A DNA stretch of 37,115 nucleotides from contig VBAT01000018.1 in the NCBI GenBank assembly GCA_005884665.1, positions 1 through 37,115 on the forward strand, given 5' to 3'. The DNA comes from Bacteroidota bacterium (GTDB lineage Bacteria > Bacteroidota > Bacteroidia > Chitinophagales > Chitinophagaceae). The notes under the pieces are model-generated. The model saw nothing but the letters and a program-made list of their open reading frames with translations, searched no databases and was not told where the DNA came from. Made by a program: the position numbers and the translations under genes. Shown piece after piece: positions 1 through 8,270 of the stretch (positions are counted from its first letter, which is position 1; every line of letters starts with the position of its first letter).

Positions 1-490
1 CGAAACTTTGTTCTCCCGCGAACTGTTGCATGAACAAACAACAAGAACAGGTATGATCACCCATGATTTTTTTTGCATACTAACCAAAGATTTTGTCAGA
101 AAGTTATTGACATAAGGAGCGATAAAGATAATAAGGTTCAGATGAATCGATTATATGGTTTCCCCGTTTTTTTAACTATTGTTGCAATCATTTTTTATCG
201 GCATGCCTTCCTTTTATGTAGTTTTATGTTCTCAAATATTCCACTATGGAATCAGATCATTGGCAGTTTACTTCGATTGAATCAGAGATTAGATTTACCA
301 TCTACAACACTTCTCCCCCGTATTTATTTTAACTAAAACAGAACGGCAATCCAGTGGCGAATAATTATTAATTAATAGTTACTAATTATTACTGCCGGTC
401 GCATCCGCAATCGCGGAAGCCCATATCTTCTGTGCTAAACCGAATTTTTTTAAAACAATTTTTTTTATAACCACTAATCATTAAGTCATC
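1..490. other. Stretch without a convincing gene
   Basis: I see no supported complete gene here. The + strand frame starting at base 2 is open from the window edge to a TAA at 113-115 and could be the last ~37 codons of an upstream gene, but I do not recognise it. On the - strand a frame is open from an ATG at 64 to the window edge, equally unrecognised. An 87-codon frame at 73-336 needs a TTG start and reads like translated AT-rich DNA. The rest is AT-rich leader sequence before the ATG at 491. Confidence 0.5.
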
Positions 491-2429
491 ATGGAAAAAT
501 CAGAATTGATCCGCTGGGGATTGATAATCGGTATCCCCTTATTCATTTTACTGTTTTACAAATTTATCCTCCGGGTATTCTTTGGTCTTTGGTCTTGTTA
601 TCGTACCCGAAGACAGGATCGGGCTTGTCACTAAGAAATTCGTTTTGTTTGGCAAGCAGGAATTGCCCGAGGGTCGCATCATCGCTACAAATGGCGAAGC
701 CGGTTTCCAGGCCCAGACATTGCCGCCCGGCGTTTATTTCTGGAAATGGATATGGCAATATTCCATCACGTTCCAGCCTTTTATTGTAATACCAACCGGC
801 AAGATCGGCCTTATACTGGCGAAAGATGGTGCCGAGTTGGAAACCGGCCGCATATTGGCCCGTAAAGTAGAATGTGATTCGTTCCAGGACGCCGGTGCAT
901 TTTTAGCCAATGGAGGAAGAAAAGGACGGCAAACAGCTATCGTTGCTCCGGGTTCTTATCGTATTAACACCCTGCTGTTCGAAATCGAACTAACAGAAAT
1001 GACATTCATACCGGATAATGCGGTCGGTGTGGTAACCACGATGGAGGGTAAGCCGCTGGAAGAAGGTCAAATTGCGGGTAAGATCATCGGCGCACATAAC
1101 AAGTTCCAGGATGTCGATAATTTTTTGGCGAGTGATGGATATAAAGGTTTGCAGGAACAGGTGATCCTCGCCGGTTCTTATTTCTTAAACCCCTGGTTTG
1201 CCAAATTGGAGATGGTAAAAATGACCGAGATCGCTATTGGTCATGTTGGTGTCGTTATCTCCTTTGTAGGTGCTGAAGGCGTCGATACCAGCGGTGCTGA
1301 GTTCAAACACGGTAATATTGTTTCAAAAGGACAGAAAGGCGTATGGGCCGAACCATTAGGCCCTGGCAAATACCCGATCAATCCTTATATCATGAAGGTG
1401 GAACTGGTACCAACTACCAATCTTGTCCTGAACTGGGCAAGCGCAAGAAGTGAATCGCATCAATTGGATAAAAATCTTTCAACGATCACAGTTCGTAGTA
1501 AGGACGGTTTCCCATTCAACCTTGACGTATCGCAGATCATTCATATTCCAACTACAGAAGCGCCGAAAGTAATTGCTCGGTTCGGCAACATGAATAACCT
1601 CGTGAGCCAGGTGTTGGAACCTACGATCGGTAACTATTTCCGTAACAGTGCGCAGGATAGTGATGTGATCGCATTCCTGGGTACGCGTAAAGAAAGACAA
1701 CAATCGGCAAGGGACCATATCGGCAAAGTGCTTGAGCAGTACAACGTCTATGGCGTAGACACGTTGATCGGTGATATTGTGCCACCGGAAAGCCTGATGA
1801 AAACGCTGACCGATCGTAAACTCGCGGAAGAACAAAAGATAACTTATGACACGGAAAAGAAGGCGCAGGAAACAAGGCAATTATTGGAAAAAGAAACCGC
1901 AATTGCCGAGATCCAACGGGAGATCGTAAAAGCGGATCAGGGCGTATTGATCGCCGAACGTATTGCCGACGCTTCTGTAAAGAAAGCGACCGGTGATGCC
2001 AACAGCGTCCGGCTGCAAGCTACTGCTGAAGCCGACCGGTTGAAGTTACTGGCAAGTGGTGAAGCCGAAAAGACGAGGGTGTTGGCAAAAGCTGACTCGG
2101 AAAAGATCGAATTGCTCGCAAAGGCCGAAGCCGAAAAGATCTCGGTAACGGGTAATGCAGAAGCTGAAAAGATCCTGGCCATTGGTAAATCAAATGCGGA
2201 ATCATATAAGCTGTCGGTTGCGGCCATGGGTGGTGATAATTTCACTCAATTAAAAGTAATGGAATCGGTAGCCAGCCAGCATGTAAAGATTATGCCTGAT
2301 GTGCTCATCGGCGGTGGCGATGGCGCTACCGGTGGCATCAGCGGTCTGTTAGGGTTGCAATTGCTGGAGCAATTAGGTAAAAAAGTGAATGGAAACAGTA
2401 ACGGCAATGACACAAAATCTAAAAATTAG
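491..2429 (+). CDS. Flotillin-like SPFH/Band 7 membrane protein, frameshifted near the 5' end
   Basis: The family scaffolds membrane microdomains. The body has beta-rich N-terminal segments, a Band 7/SPFH region and then a long Ala/Glu/Lys coiled coil with repeated AEAEKI-like units, as in flotillins. The natural start appears to be ATG 491, which encodes a membrane anchor (MEKSELIRWGLIIGIPLFIL and following). That frame runs into a stop just after 590 because TTTGGTC occurs twice in tandem (581-594). Removing one copy restores a continuous 643-residue protein that reads RVFFG-LVIVPEDRIGLV across the joint. As given, the intact frame opens only at a TTG at 582 (615 residues) and lacks the anchor. 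This is a real mutation, a switch or an assembly error. Family is confident; whether the gene works is not. Confidence 0.85.
581..594 (+). repeat. 7-bp tandem duplication causing a +1 frameshift
   Basis: TTTGGTC at 581-587 is repeated exactly at 588-594 and followed by TTG. It lies exactly where the ATG 491 frame of the flotillin gene must shift to continue in the downstream frame. Seven bases move the frame by one, which matches the offset between the two frames. Confidence 0.9.
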
Positions 2430-2454
2430 GGTTGTCCTGCCTCACATCTGACAT

Positions 2455-2475
2455 CCTGCCTACCGGCAGGCAGGC
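2455..2475. repeat. Dispersed GC-rich hairpin repeat (CCTGCC-TACC-GGCAGG)
   Basis: CCTGCC (2455-2460) pairs with GGCAGG (2465-2470). The 15-mer TACCGGCAGGCAGGC recurs exactly at 30805-30819, and a related GCCTGCCTGCGACAGGC lies at 8249-8265. It is confined to intergenic DNA, as expected of a small dispersed repeat. Confidence 0.6.
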
Positions 2476-2497
2476 TCACATCTCACGCAGTATCGTA

Positions 2498-2540
2498 GGG
2501 GTTTAACAAATTAAAACTTCGTTAAACCCCTTTAACATTT
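2498..2540 (+). terminator. Intrinsic terminator after the flotillin gene
   Basis: GGGGTTTAAC (2498-2507) is perfectly complementary to GTTAAACCCC (2521-2530), with a 13-nt AT-rich loop and a T-rich tail. It separates the flotillin and PIG-L transcripts. Confidence 0.75.
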
Positions 2541-2607
2541 TCTTCCTTTTATGAATGGTTTTAATAGCTTCCCAAATTGCCGTTATATTCGCCTAATAAT
2601 TTTATGC

Positions 2608-5154
2608 ATGCGAAAGACTTTCCTGGTCACTGTTTGTGCCTTGCTGTTTGTTCCCTGCGCCTTTTCGCAATCGCCCCAGGCATGGACATCTGCCGATATG
2701 TACCTCGCTATCCGGAAACTGAATGTACTGGGTTCGGTATTGTATGTGGCGGCTCATCCCGATGACGAAAACACAAGGTTGATTGCTTATTTCGCCAAAG
2801 ACCGGATGGTCCGGACCGGTTATCTGTCAATGACGAGAGGTGATGGTGGTCAGAACCTGATAGGGAATGAGCAGGGAGTTGAATTGGGGTTGATCAGAAC
2901 GCAGGAACTACTGTCAGCAAGGAGAGTGGACGGAGGCGAACAATTTTTCACAAGAGCATTCGATTTTGGCTATTCAAAAAGCCCTTCAGAAACATTTACC
3001 AAATGGGATAAAGAAAAAATATTGAGCGATGTGGTATGGGTGATCCGGAAATTTCAACCGGATGTGATCATTACGCGCTTTCCCACAACAGGAGAAGGAG
3101 GACATGGTCATCATACGGCCTCGGCCATTTTAGCAAATGAAGCATTCACGGCAGCTGCCGATCCCACCCGTTTCCCCGAGCAATTAAAATATGTACAACC
3201 CTGGCAGGCCAAACGGATACTTTTCAACTCTTTCAATTTTGGGAATGTCAATCTTACCAACGATGGTCAATTCAAATTTGATGTGGGGGGTTATAATCCT
3301 TTGCTGGGAAAAAGTTATGGAGAGATCGCGGCCATCAGCCGAAGCAATCACAAGAGCCAGGGATTTGGTTCTGCGGGATCAAGAGGTGAAGCCCTTGAAT
3401 ATTTTAGAACGACGGGTGGATCCGCACCTGCCAATGACATATTTGAAGGAGTGGACCTTAGCTGGAAAAGAGTCAGCGGCGGAGATGCGATAGAAAAGAT
3501 CATTGACAGTCTTTCCTCATCTTTCGATCTATTGCATCCTGAAAAATCTGTACCCGGGCTGGTGAGATTATATAAAGCGCTCAATTCACTTCCCGATAGT
3601 TATTGGAAGAGCCAGAAACTAAAAGAAACCCAGCAACTGGTAGAACAATGCAGCGGTTTGTTTTTGGACATAACCACCAATGAACAATACGCCGTGCAGA
3701 CTGATTCCGTCAGGATGAATTTCGTATTGAATAATCGTCTCGGGGCAAATGCGCAACTGAAGAGAATAACGGTTGATGCTTTTGACTCATCATTTAACCA
3801 GCCACTTTTAAAAAACAGGAATGTCTTTTTCAGTAAAACATTTCCTGTGCCCTTATCGAAGCCACTGACGCAGCCTTACTGGCTGGCGAATAAGATGGAG
3901 GAAGGTTATTTTAATGTAAACGATCAGCAAAAGATAGGTCAGGCGGATGTCGATCCCGCTTATGCAGTGAACATAACATTAACTATTGAAGGTGTTGATT
4001 TCAATTTCGCGAAGCCAGTGAAGTATAAGTTCACGGACCCCGTTAAGGGAGAGATTTACTGGCCGGTTGTGGTAATGCCGCCGTATACATTAAGGGTTGA
4101 CCCGGAAATGACTTTTTGGAAACCAGGTAAAAAGGAAGAATTTTTTGCTAATTACGAGAAAACATTTACATCATATAAATCTAATAACAGTATCAGGACG
4201 GTTCTGGAGCATCACTATCCTAATGGCGCGGTAATGGGATATTCAACCGTAGATTCACTCGTAGTGGGGAAGGAAATAAAGACCATTGATGCAAAGGCAC
4301 AATATGTAGTAGACCTGCCTGCTATAGATCCCAGGAATTCAAGCAAAGTACTTACCATTCGCATCCCCGATGAGTTTAAAGATTTTTATGATGGTCCCTC
4401 TAAACAACATGTCTTTGATGTATTTTCAATAAAGCACGATCATATACCGGCAATAACTTACTTCAAACCCGCAACAGTCCTCGTCAGAGATATAAATACC
4501 TCTATTTACAATAAAAGAATCGGTTACATTGTAGGGGCCGGTGATAAAGTTCCCGAAGCGTTGGAGCAAATGGGATATGATGTGACTTTGCTGACCGATA
4601 AGGAGCTTTCGAGAAATAATCTCCAGCAGTTTGATGCTATTATTACCGGTGTGCGGGCTTATAACACAAATGAATGGATGAACAAGTATTATGACAAGCT
4701 GATGAAATATGTCAGTGATGGAGGCAATTTGATTGTACAGTACAATACCAGCAACAACATCGGTCCGATACGAGCTAAAATATCGCCCTATAATTTTAAT
4801 ATCGGCCGGCTAAACCGGATAACCGACGAAAATGCACCGGTCACTTTGCTGAAACCCGATCATCCTGTATTTAATTTTCCCAATAAGATAACGCAAGACG
4901 ATTTCAAAGGATGGATACAGGAGCGAAGCATTTATCATGCCGTGCAATGGGATAGCACGAAATTCGAAACAGTGATCGCCATGAATGATCCGGGTGAAAA
5001 GCCGGAAGAAGGCAGCCTGATCATTGCGAAATATGGAAAAGGCGTGTTTGTCTATACAGGTATCGTCTTTTTCCGGGAATTGCCTGCCGGCGTACCGGGA
5101 GCTTATCGCCTGCTGGCAAATATTATCGCGTTGAATAGGAAGAAAGCATTTTGA
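2608..5154 (+). CDS. Secreted PIG-L (LmbE-like) deacetylase with C-terminal amidotransferase-like domain
   Basis: PIG-L/LmbE enzymes are zinc-dependent de-N-acetylases acting on acetylated amino sugars or glycoconjugates. The signature AHPDDE is at residues 49-54 and the second metal-binding patch GHGHH at about 165-169. Start ATG 2608 is preferred over ATG 2551 because it opens directly on a signal peptide (MRKTFLVTVC..., cleavage near AFSQ); the 19 extra residues of the longer form look untranslated. The protein is about 848 residues, far longer than single-domain PIG-L enzymes (~250). The C-terminal ~200 residues, starting near KRIGYIVGAGDKVPEALEQ, resemble a ThuA/class I amidotransferase-like fold, a layout common in Bacteroidota. 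It is likely periplasmic or surface-associated. The downstream symporter suggests uptake of the product, which is inference. Substrate unknown. Confidence 0.88.
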   Translation: MRKTFLVTVCALLFVPCAFSQSPQAWTSADMYLAIRKLNVLGSVLYVAAHPDDENTRLIAYFAKDRMVRTGYLSMTRGDGGQNLIGNEQGVELGLIRTQELLSARRVDGGEQFFTRAFDFGYSKSPSETFTKWDKEKILSDVVWVIRKFQPDVIITRFPTTGEGGHGHHTASAILANEAFTAAADPTRFPEQLKYVQPWQAKRILFNSFNFGNVNLTNDGQFKFDVGGYNPLLGKSYGEIAAISRSNHKSQGFGSAGSRGEALEYFRTTGGSAPANDIFEGVDLSWKRVSGGDAIEKIIDSLSSSFDLLHPEKSVPGLVRLYKALNSLPDSYWKSQKLKETQQLVEQCSGLFLDITTNEQYAVQTDSVRMNFVLNNRLGANAQLKRITVDAFDSSFNQPLLKNRNVFFSKTFPVPLSKPLTQPYWLANKMEEGYFNVNDQQKIGQADVDPAYAVNITLTIEGVDFNFAKPVKYKFTDPVKGEIYWPVVVMPPYTLRVDPEMTFWKPGKKEEFFANYEKTFTSYKSNNSIRTVLEHHYPNGAVMGYSTVDSLVVGKEIKTIDAKAQYVVDLPAIDPRNSSKVLTIRIPDEFKDFYDGPSKQHVFDVFSIKHDHIPAITYFKPATVLVRDINTSIYNKRIGYIVGAGDKVPEALEQMGYDVTLLTDKELSRNNLQQFDAIITGVRAYNTNEWMNKYYDKLMKYVSDGGNLIVQYNTSNNIGPIRAKISPYNFNIGRLNRITDENAPVTLLKPDHPVFNFPNKITQDDFKGWIQERSIYHAVQWDSTKFETVIAMNDPGEKPEEGSLIIAKYGKGVFVYTGIVFFRELPAGVPGAYRLLANIIALNRKKAF

Positions 5155-5193
5155 ACCGCTCTAAATCTTAAGTTAGATTTAAAAGAATTTTTG

Positions 5194-5370
5194 ATGAGTA
5201 CACAGAGAAAACCGGATCAGAAACGAGGCGATATAGCTTTCATTGTCGCGATAATCCTTGGGCTGGTAGTAGGTTTATTGATAAAAAGGGTGAGACTTGG
5301 TATCCTGCTTGGTTTGATCATCGGCGGGACCATTGTTGCACTGGGTTGGATGCGTTCAACCCGCAGGTAA
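5194..5370 (+). CDS. Small two-helix membrane protein (58 aa)
   Basis: ATG 5194 to TAA 5368-5370 encodes 58 residues: a basic N-terminus (MSTQRKPDQKRG), helix 1 (about DIAFIVAIILGLVVGLLI), a basic KRVR turn, helix 2 (about LGILLGLIIGGTIVALGW) and a basic tail. The regular helix-basic loop-helix layout, and its position 39 bp after the deacetylase and 41 bp before the next small gene, argue that it is translated. I do not recognise a family. It could be an accessory subunit of the symporter or deacetylase, on position alone. Confidence 0.6.
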   Translation: MSTQRKPDQKRGDIAFIVAIILGLVVGLLIKRVRLGILLGLIIGGTIVALGWMRSTRR

Positions 5371-5411
5371 AGATAAAATGAGATTTGGGAAGATTCTATA
5401 ATCACATTCAA

Positions 5412-5531
5412 ATGCAGGATAACGATAAAGCGCCATTTTTTAAGAGTTGGTATCACTGGTATACGCTGGTGATATTGTTCCTTATACTGCTGATCATTTT
5501 ATTTTCTTTATTTACCAAACGATTTGCATGA
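5412..5531 (+). CDS. Single-helix small protein (39 aa) coupled to the symporter
   Basis: ATG 5412 encodes MQDNDKAPFFKSWYHWYTLV followed by a strongly hydrophobic stretch and the basic end TKRFA. The layout is a short polar head with Trp/Tyr at the membrane interface and one transmembrane helix. Its TGA (5529-5531) overlaps the symporter ATG (5528-5530) in an ATGA junction, a classic sign of translational coupling. Other sodium:solute symporters have tiny accessory subunits encoded just upstream (for example the DUF4212-type small subunit), so an accessory role is plausible by analogy, not by recognised homology. Confidence 0.65.
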   Translation: MQDNDKAPFFKSWYHWYTLVILFLILLIILFSLFTKRFA

Positions 5532-7267
5532 GCCAGCTTGATTGGATAATACTGGTCATCACACTGCTTGTTATTATTATTTACGGTTTATACAAGGGTC
5601 GGACCTCTCGCAACCTGGATGGTTATTTTCTCAGCAATCATAGCATGTCATGGGGACTGGTACTGTTGAGTATTATGGGTACACAGGCCAGCGCTATCAC
5701 GTTTTTGTCTGCTCCCGGGCAGGCCTATACCGATGGTATGCGGTTCGTTCAATATTATTTTGGCATACCGCTGGCAATGGTGGTCATCTGCATTTTCTTT
5801 GTTCCCATTTTCAGCCGGATGAAAGTGTATACAGCCTACGAGTACCTGGAGAGCCGGTTTGATGGAAAAACCAGAAGCCTTACTTCGCTATTATTCCTTC
5901 TGCAACGTGGTGTATCTACCGGCATCAGCGTTTTTGCTCCATCGATCATCCTGTCTTCATTACTTGGATGGAATATTTATTGGACCAACTTGTTCATGGG
6001 CGGCTTATTAATTATCTATACGATGTCCGGGGGTGCAAAAGCAGTAGCTTATACACAACAATTGCAACTGGTCATCATCTTTATCGGGATGTTTCTCGCT
6101 GCATATATGGTGGTAAGAATGTTACCAGCCGGGGTTGGATTCACTGATGCATTGGAAGTAAGCGGTAAACTTGGCAAGCTGAACGTGATCACGACGGGTT
6201 TTGAAAAGACAGGCCGTTTCGACTGGAGCGATAAGTATAACCTGTTCAGTGGCATCATCGGGGGATTTTTCCTGGCACTTTCCTATTTCGGAGCGGACCA
6301 AAGCCAGGTTGGGAGATATCTTACAGCGCGGTCGGTAAAAGAAAGCCGTATGGGATTACTGATGAACGGATTTGTAAAAGTGCCGATGCAATTCCTGATC
6401 CTACTGATCGGTACACTGGTTTTTGCTTTCTACCAGTTTACAAAAGCTCCGGTTTTTTTCAATGAAGCGCTGATGACCAAAGCGCATGCCACTTCTTACA
6501 AAAGTGAACTGGAGAAGATTGAAATAGCTTACACTAACGCTGAAAATAACATTCCGGATTGGCAGCTGGAGTACAACAAATCTAAGAAAAGCGGCGATGT
6601 TGTACCAGGCAACAACCTTGAACAAAACATCCGTTCCGCGAATGTAGTACGTGATTCATTGCGTAAGGAATATAAAAATGTATTAAATAAAGCGTTGCCC
6701 AATACTGACACCAGCGATACCAATTATATCTTTCTTCGTTTTGTGGTGGATAATTTACCGGCAGGACTCGTAGGGTTACTGATCGCCATAATCTTTTTGG
6801 CCTCCTGGGGTAGTATTGCCGCTGCAATCAATTCACTGGCGTCGTGCAGCATGGTGGACTTCCACCGCCGCTTCGCGAAAAAAAGGGAAACTGGTGAAGA
6901 TGAATACCGTCTTTCCCGGCGATACACGCTGATCTGGGGCATTTTCTGTATCGTAGTGGCCATGTATACTTACAATCTCGGCAACAGCCTTATTGAAACA
7001 GTCAATGAATTAGGTTCCTTATTTTATGGATCAATACTGGGCGTATTCTTACTGGCCTTCTTTTTCAAAAGAATAGTCAATGGCAACGTGGTGTTTTATT
7101 CTGCTTTGCTGACCGAGATCGCAGTATTGGTCATTTATGTCTTGTCAAAGATGAAACTGATCGGCCTGGGTTTTCTTTGGCTTAATCCTATTGGCGCTTT
7201 CGGGGTGATCATCTTCAGCCTCCTGCTAAATGCCATTTTTGCAAAAAAGCAAAACCCCGTGCAGTAG
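5528..7267 (+). CDS. Sodium:solute symporter (SSS family)
   Basis: A 579-residue polytopic inner-membrane protein. The SSS family couples Na+ entry to uptake of sugars, amino acids, acids or vitamins. Visible are many hydrophobic helices, the early motif GWGLVLLSIMGTQASAITFLSAPGQAY-like region (residues ~40-65), and ALSYFGADQSQVGRYLTA (~248-265), matching the conserved SSS segment around the sixth to seventh helix. A hydrophilic loop of about 70 residues (~315-390) interrupts the helices. The start is ATG 5528, which overlaps the stop of the 39-aa gene; the longer frame to 5447 would run through that gene. Context suggests the substrate is a product of the PIG-L deacetylase, probably an amino sugar (inference). 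Confidence 0.9.
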   Translation: MSQLDWIILVITLLVIIIYGLYKGRTSRNLDGYFLSNHSMSWGLVLLSIMGTQASAITFLSAPGQAYTDGMRFVQYYFGIPLAMVVICIFFVPIFSRMKVYTAYEYLESRFDGKTRSLTSLLFLLQRGVSTGISVFAPSIILSSLLGWNIYWTNLFMGGLLIIYTMSGGAKAVAYTQQLQLVIIFIGMFLAAYMVVRMLPAGVGFTDALEVSGKLGKLNVITTGFEKTGRFDWSDKYNLFSGIIGGFFLALSYFGADQSQVGRYLTARSVKESRMGLLMNGFVKVPMQFLILLIGTLVFAFYQFTKAPVFFNEALMTKAHATSYKSELEKIEIAYTNAENNIPDWQLEYNKSKKSGDVVPGNNLEQNIRSANVVRDSLRKEYKNVLNKALPNTDTSDTNYIFLRFVVDNLPAGLVGLLIAIIFLASWGSIAAAINSLASCSMVDFHRRFAKKRETGEDEYRLSRRYTLIWGIFCIVVAMYTYNLGNSLIETVNELGSLFYGSILGVFLLAFFFKRIVNGNVVFYSALLTEIAVLVIYVLSKMKLIGLGFLWLNPIGAFGVIIFSLLLNAIFAKKQNPVQ

Positions 7268-7285
7268 CAACGGGGTTCTATTTAC
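7253..7285. terminator. Bidirectional terminator between symporter and DUF2911 gene
   Basis: AACCCCGT (7253-7260) pairs with ACGGGGTT (7270-7277). The symporter stop codon lies in the 9-nt loop. On the - strand the hairpin is followed by TTTTGCTTTTTT, a good U-rich tail; on the + strand by a weaker CTATTT. The genes converge here. Confidence 0.8.
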
Positions 7286-8118
7286 TAGTTATTTAGTTCC
7301 GCTAGTAACTTGTCGTTTAGGCGAACATAGTCATCATTTTTTGCTTCTATCGCTAATTCCTTTGATCGTTGGGCAGCAGCTTTTGCTTCTTGTTTCTTGC
7401 CGAGTTTGGCCAGGCAATTTGCCCATTGGTGCTGTACCCAGTAAGCTGTTGGTTCTGCCTCAGCAGCTTTGTTGAACCAATCGAGGGCTTTGTTAAGATC
7501 TTTGTTATTCTCCATATAATAAACCGCTGCCTGGTAATAAGGGGGTTTGTCCTTTTTCATCGCGTCATCGATGCTGGCCATGATCTTGGCGTCTATTTCC
7601 GTCTTAATTGGAAGTACAACCACTGATTTATCCCACATCAATTGCAATTCACAGGTTGTGTTTTTTACATTGGCGAACTGGATAGTAAAAGATTCAATGG
7701 ATTCTTTCAGTTTCTTTACTGCAACAGGTATCCTTACAACATCGCTTTCTTTCTTGTAGGCAGATGGGTTTGTCACATCCGTTTGCTTGCTGATAATGAT
7801 GATCCAGCTTTTCTTGTCGGGAATGGTCAGCAGGCCGTATTTGCCGGCGGGGATGCTTGTTCCGTCAATGATCACGTCGTCTCCAAAAGTGACGGTGGTG
7901 GCACTATTGGCACCGGTGCGCCAAACCTTGTTATAAGGCACCAGGTCGCCAAATATCTTTCGGCCCTTGATACCCGGGCGAGAATATGACAATTCGATAG
8001 AAGCCAGGCCAAAATCCTGTTTAATGGTTTGGGGAGGACTGGGAGCCGGGGTTTTTATCTGGGCATCAGTAATAAGAAAGATAACGAGAGAGGCGATTGA
8101 AAAGAGTAATTTCTTCAT
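7285..8118 (-). CDS. DUF2911 domain protein with C-terminal TPR-like repeats
   Basis: A 277-residue exported protein. MKKLLFSIASLVIFLITDAQ is a signal peptide ending at a typical Bacteroidota A-Q site. The following segment (SPPQTIKQDFGLASIELSYS, then RPGIKGRKIFGDLVPYNKVWRTGAN) is the hallmark of DUF2911. After residue ~190 helical repeats (YYQAAVYYMENNKDLNKALD, later WVQHQWANCLAKLGKKQEA) look like tetratricopeptide units, suggesting protein contacts. A start three codons upstream (8127) is possible; 8118 gives a cleaner signal peptide. The biochemical function of DUF2911 is not known. Monocistronic and convergent with the symporter. Confidence 0.88.
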   Translation of the reverse strand: MKKLLFSIASLVIFLITDAQIKTPAPSPPQTIKQDFGLASIELSYSRPGIKGRKIFGDLVPYNKVWRTGANSATTVTFGDDVIIDGTSIPAGKYGLLTIPDKKSWIIIISKQTDVTNPSAYKKESDVVRIPVAVKKLKESIESFTIQFANVKNTTCELQLMWDKSVVVLPIKTEIDAKIMASIDDAMKKDKPPYYQAAVYYMENNKDLNKALDWFNKAAEAEPTAYWVQHQWANCLAKLGKKQEAKAAAQRSKELAIEAKNDDYVRLNDKLLAELNN

Positions 8119-8248
8119 AGCAAACATAATTTAGGAACACCGAAGGTAAGAAAGTGCGGAGAAAGAGAGCTAAGAGGAAAAAGGAGGAAAGGAGAAAAAG
8201 AGGTGTTTTCCGAAGCCTATTTCTCGGTTCGCTCCCATTCTGTTTCTC

Positions 8249-8265
8249 GCCTGCCTGCGACAGGC
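8249..8265. repeat. Dispersed GCCTGCCTGC-type repeat
   Basis: GCCTGCCTGCGACAGGC contains a GCCTG-CGA-CAGGC hairpin and shares its core with the repeats at 2455-2475 and 30805-30819. It sits just beyond the end of the anti-sigma-like gene. The bases 8128-8248 between it and the DUF2911 start are a purine-rich stretch without a recognised signal. Confidence 0.5.
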
Positions 8266-8270
8266 TCTAA

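Noticed and set aside
73..336. 87-codon + strand frame with a hydrophobic segment
   Set aside because: It needs a TTG start, has a composition like translated AT-rich intergenic DNA, and matches no family I recognise.
581..594. Programmed ribosomal frameshifting in the flotillin gene
   Set aside because: There is no slippery sequence of the usual kind; the exact heptamer duplication explains the frame change more simply.
8121..8128. TATGTTTG as -7 element of the DUF2911 gene
   Set aside because: It overlaps the possible start codon itself and would leave no leader; no -33 element.
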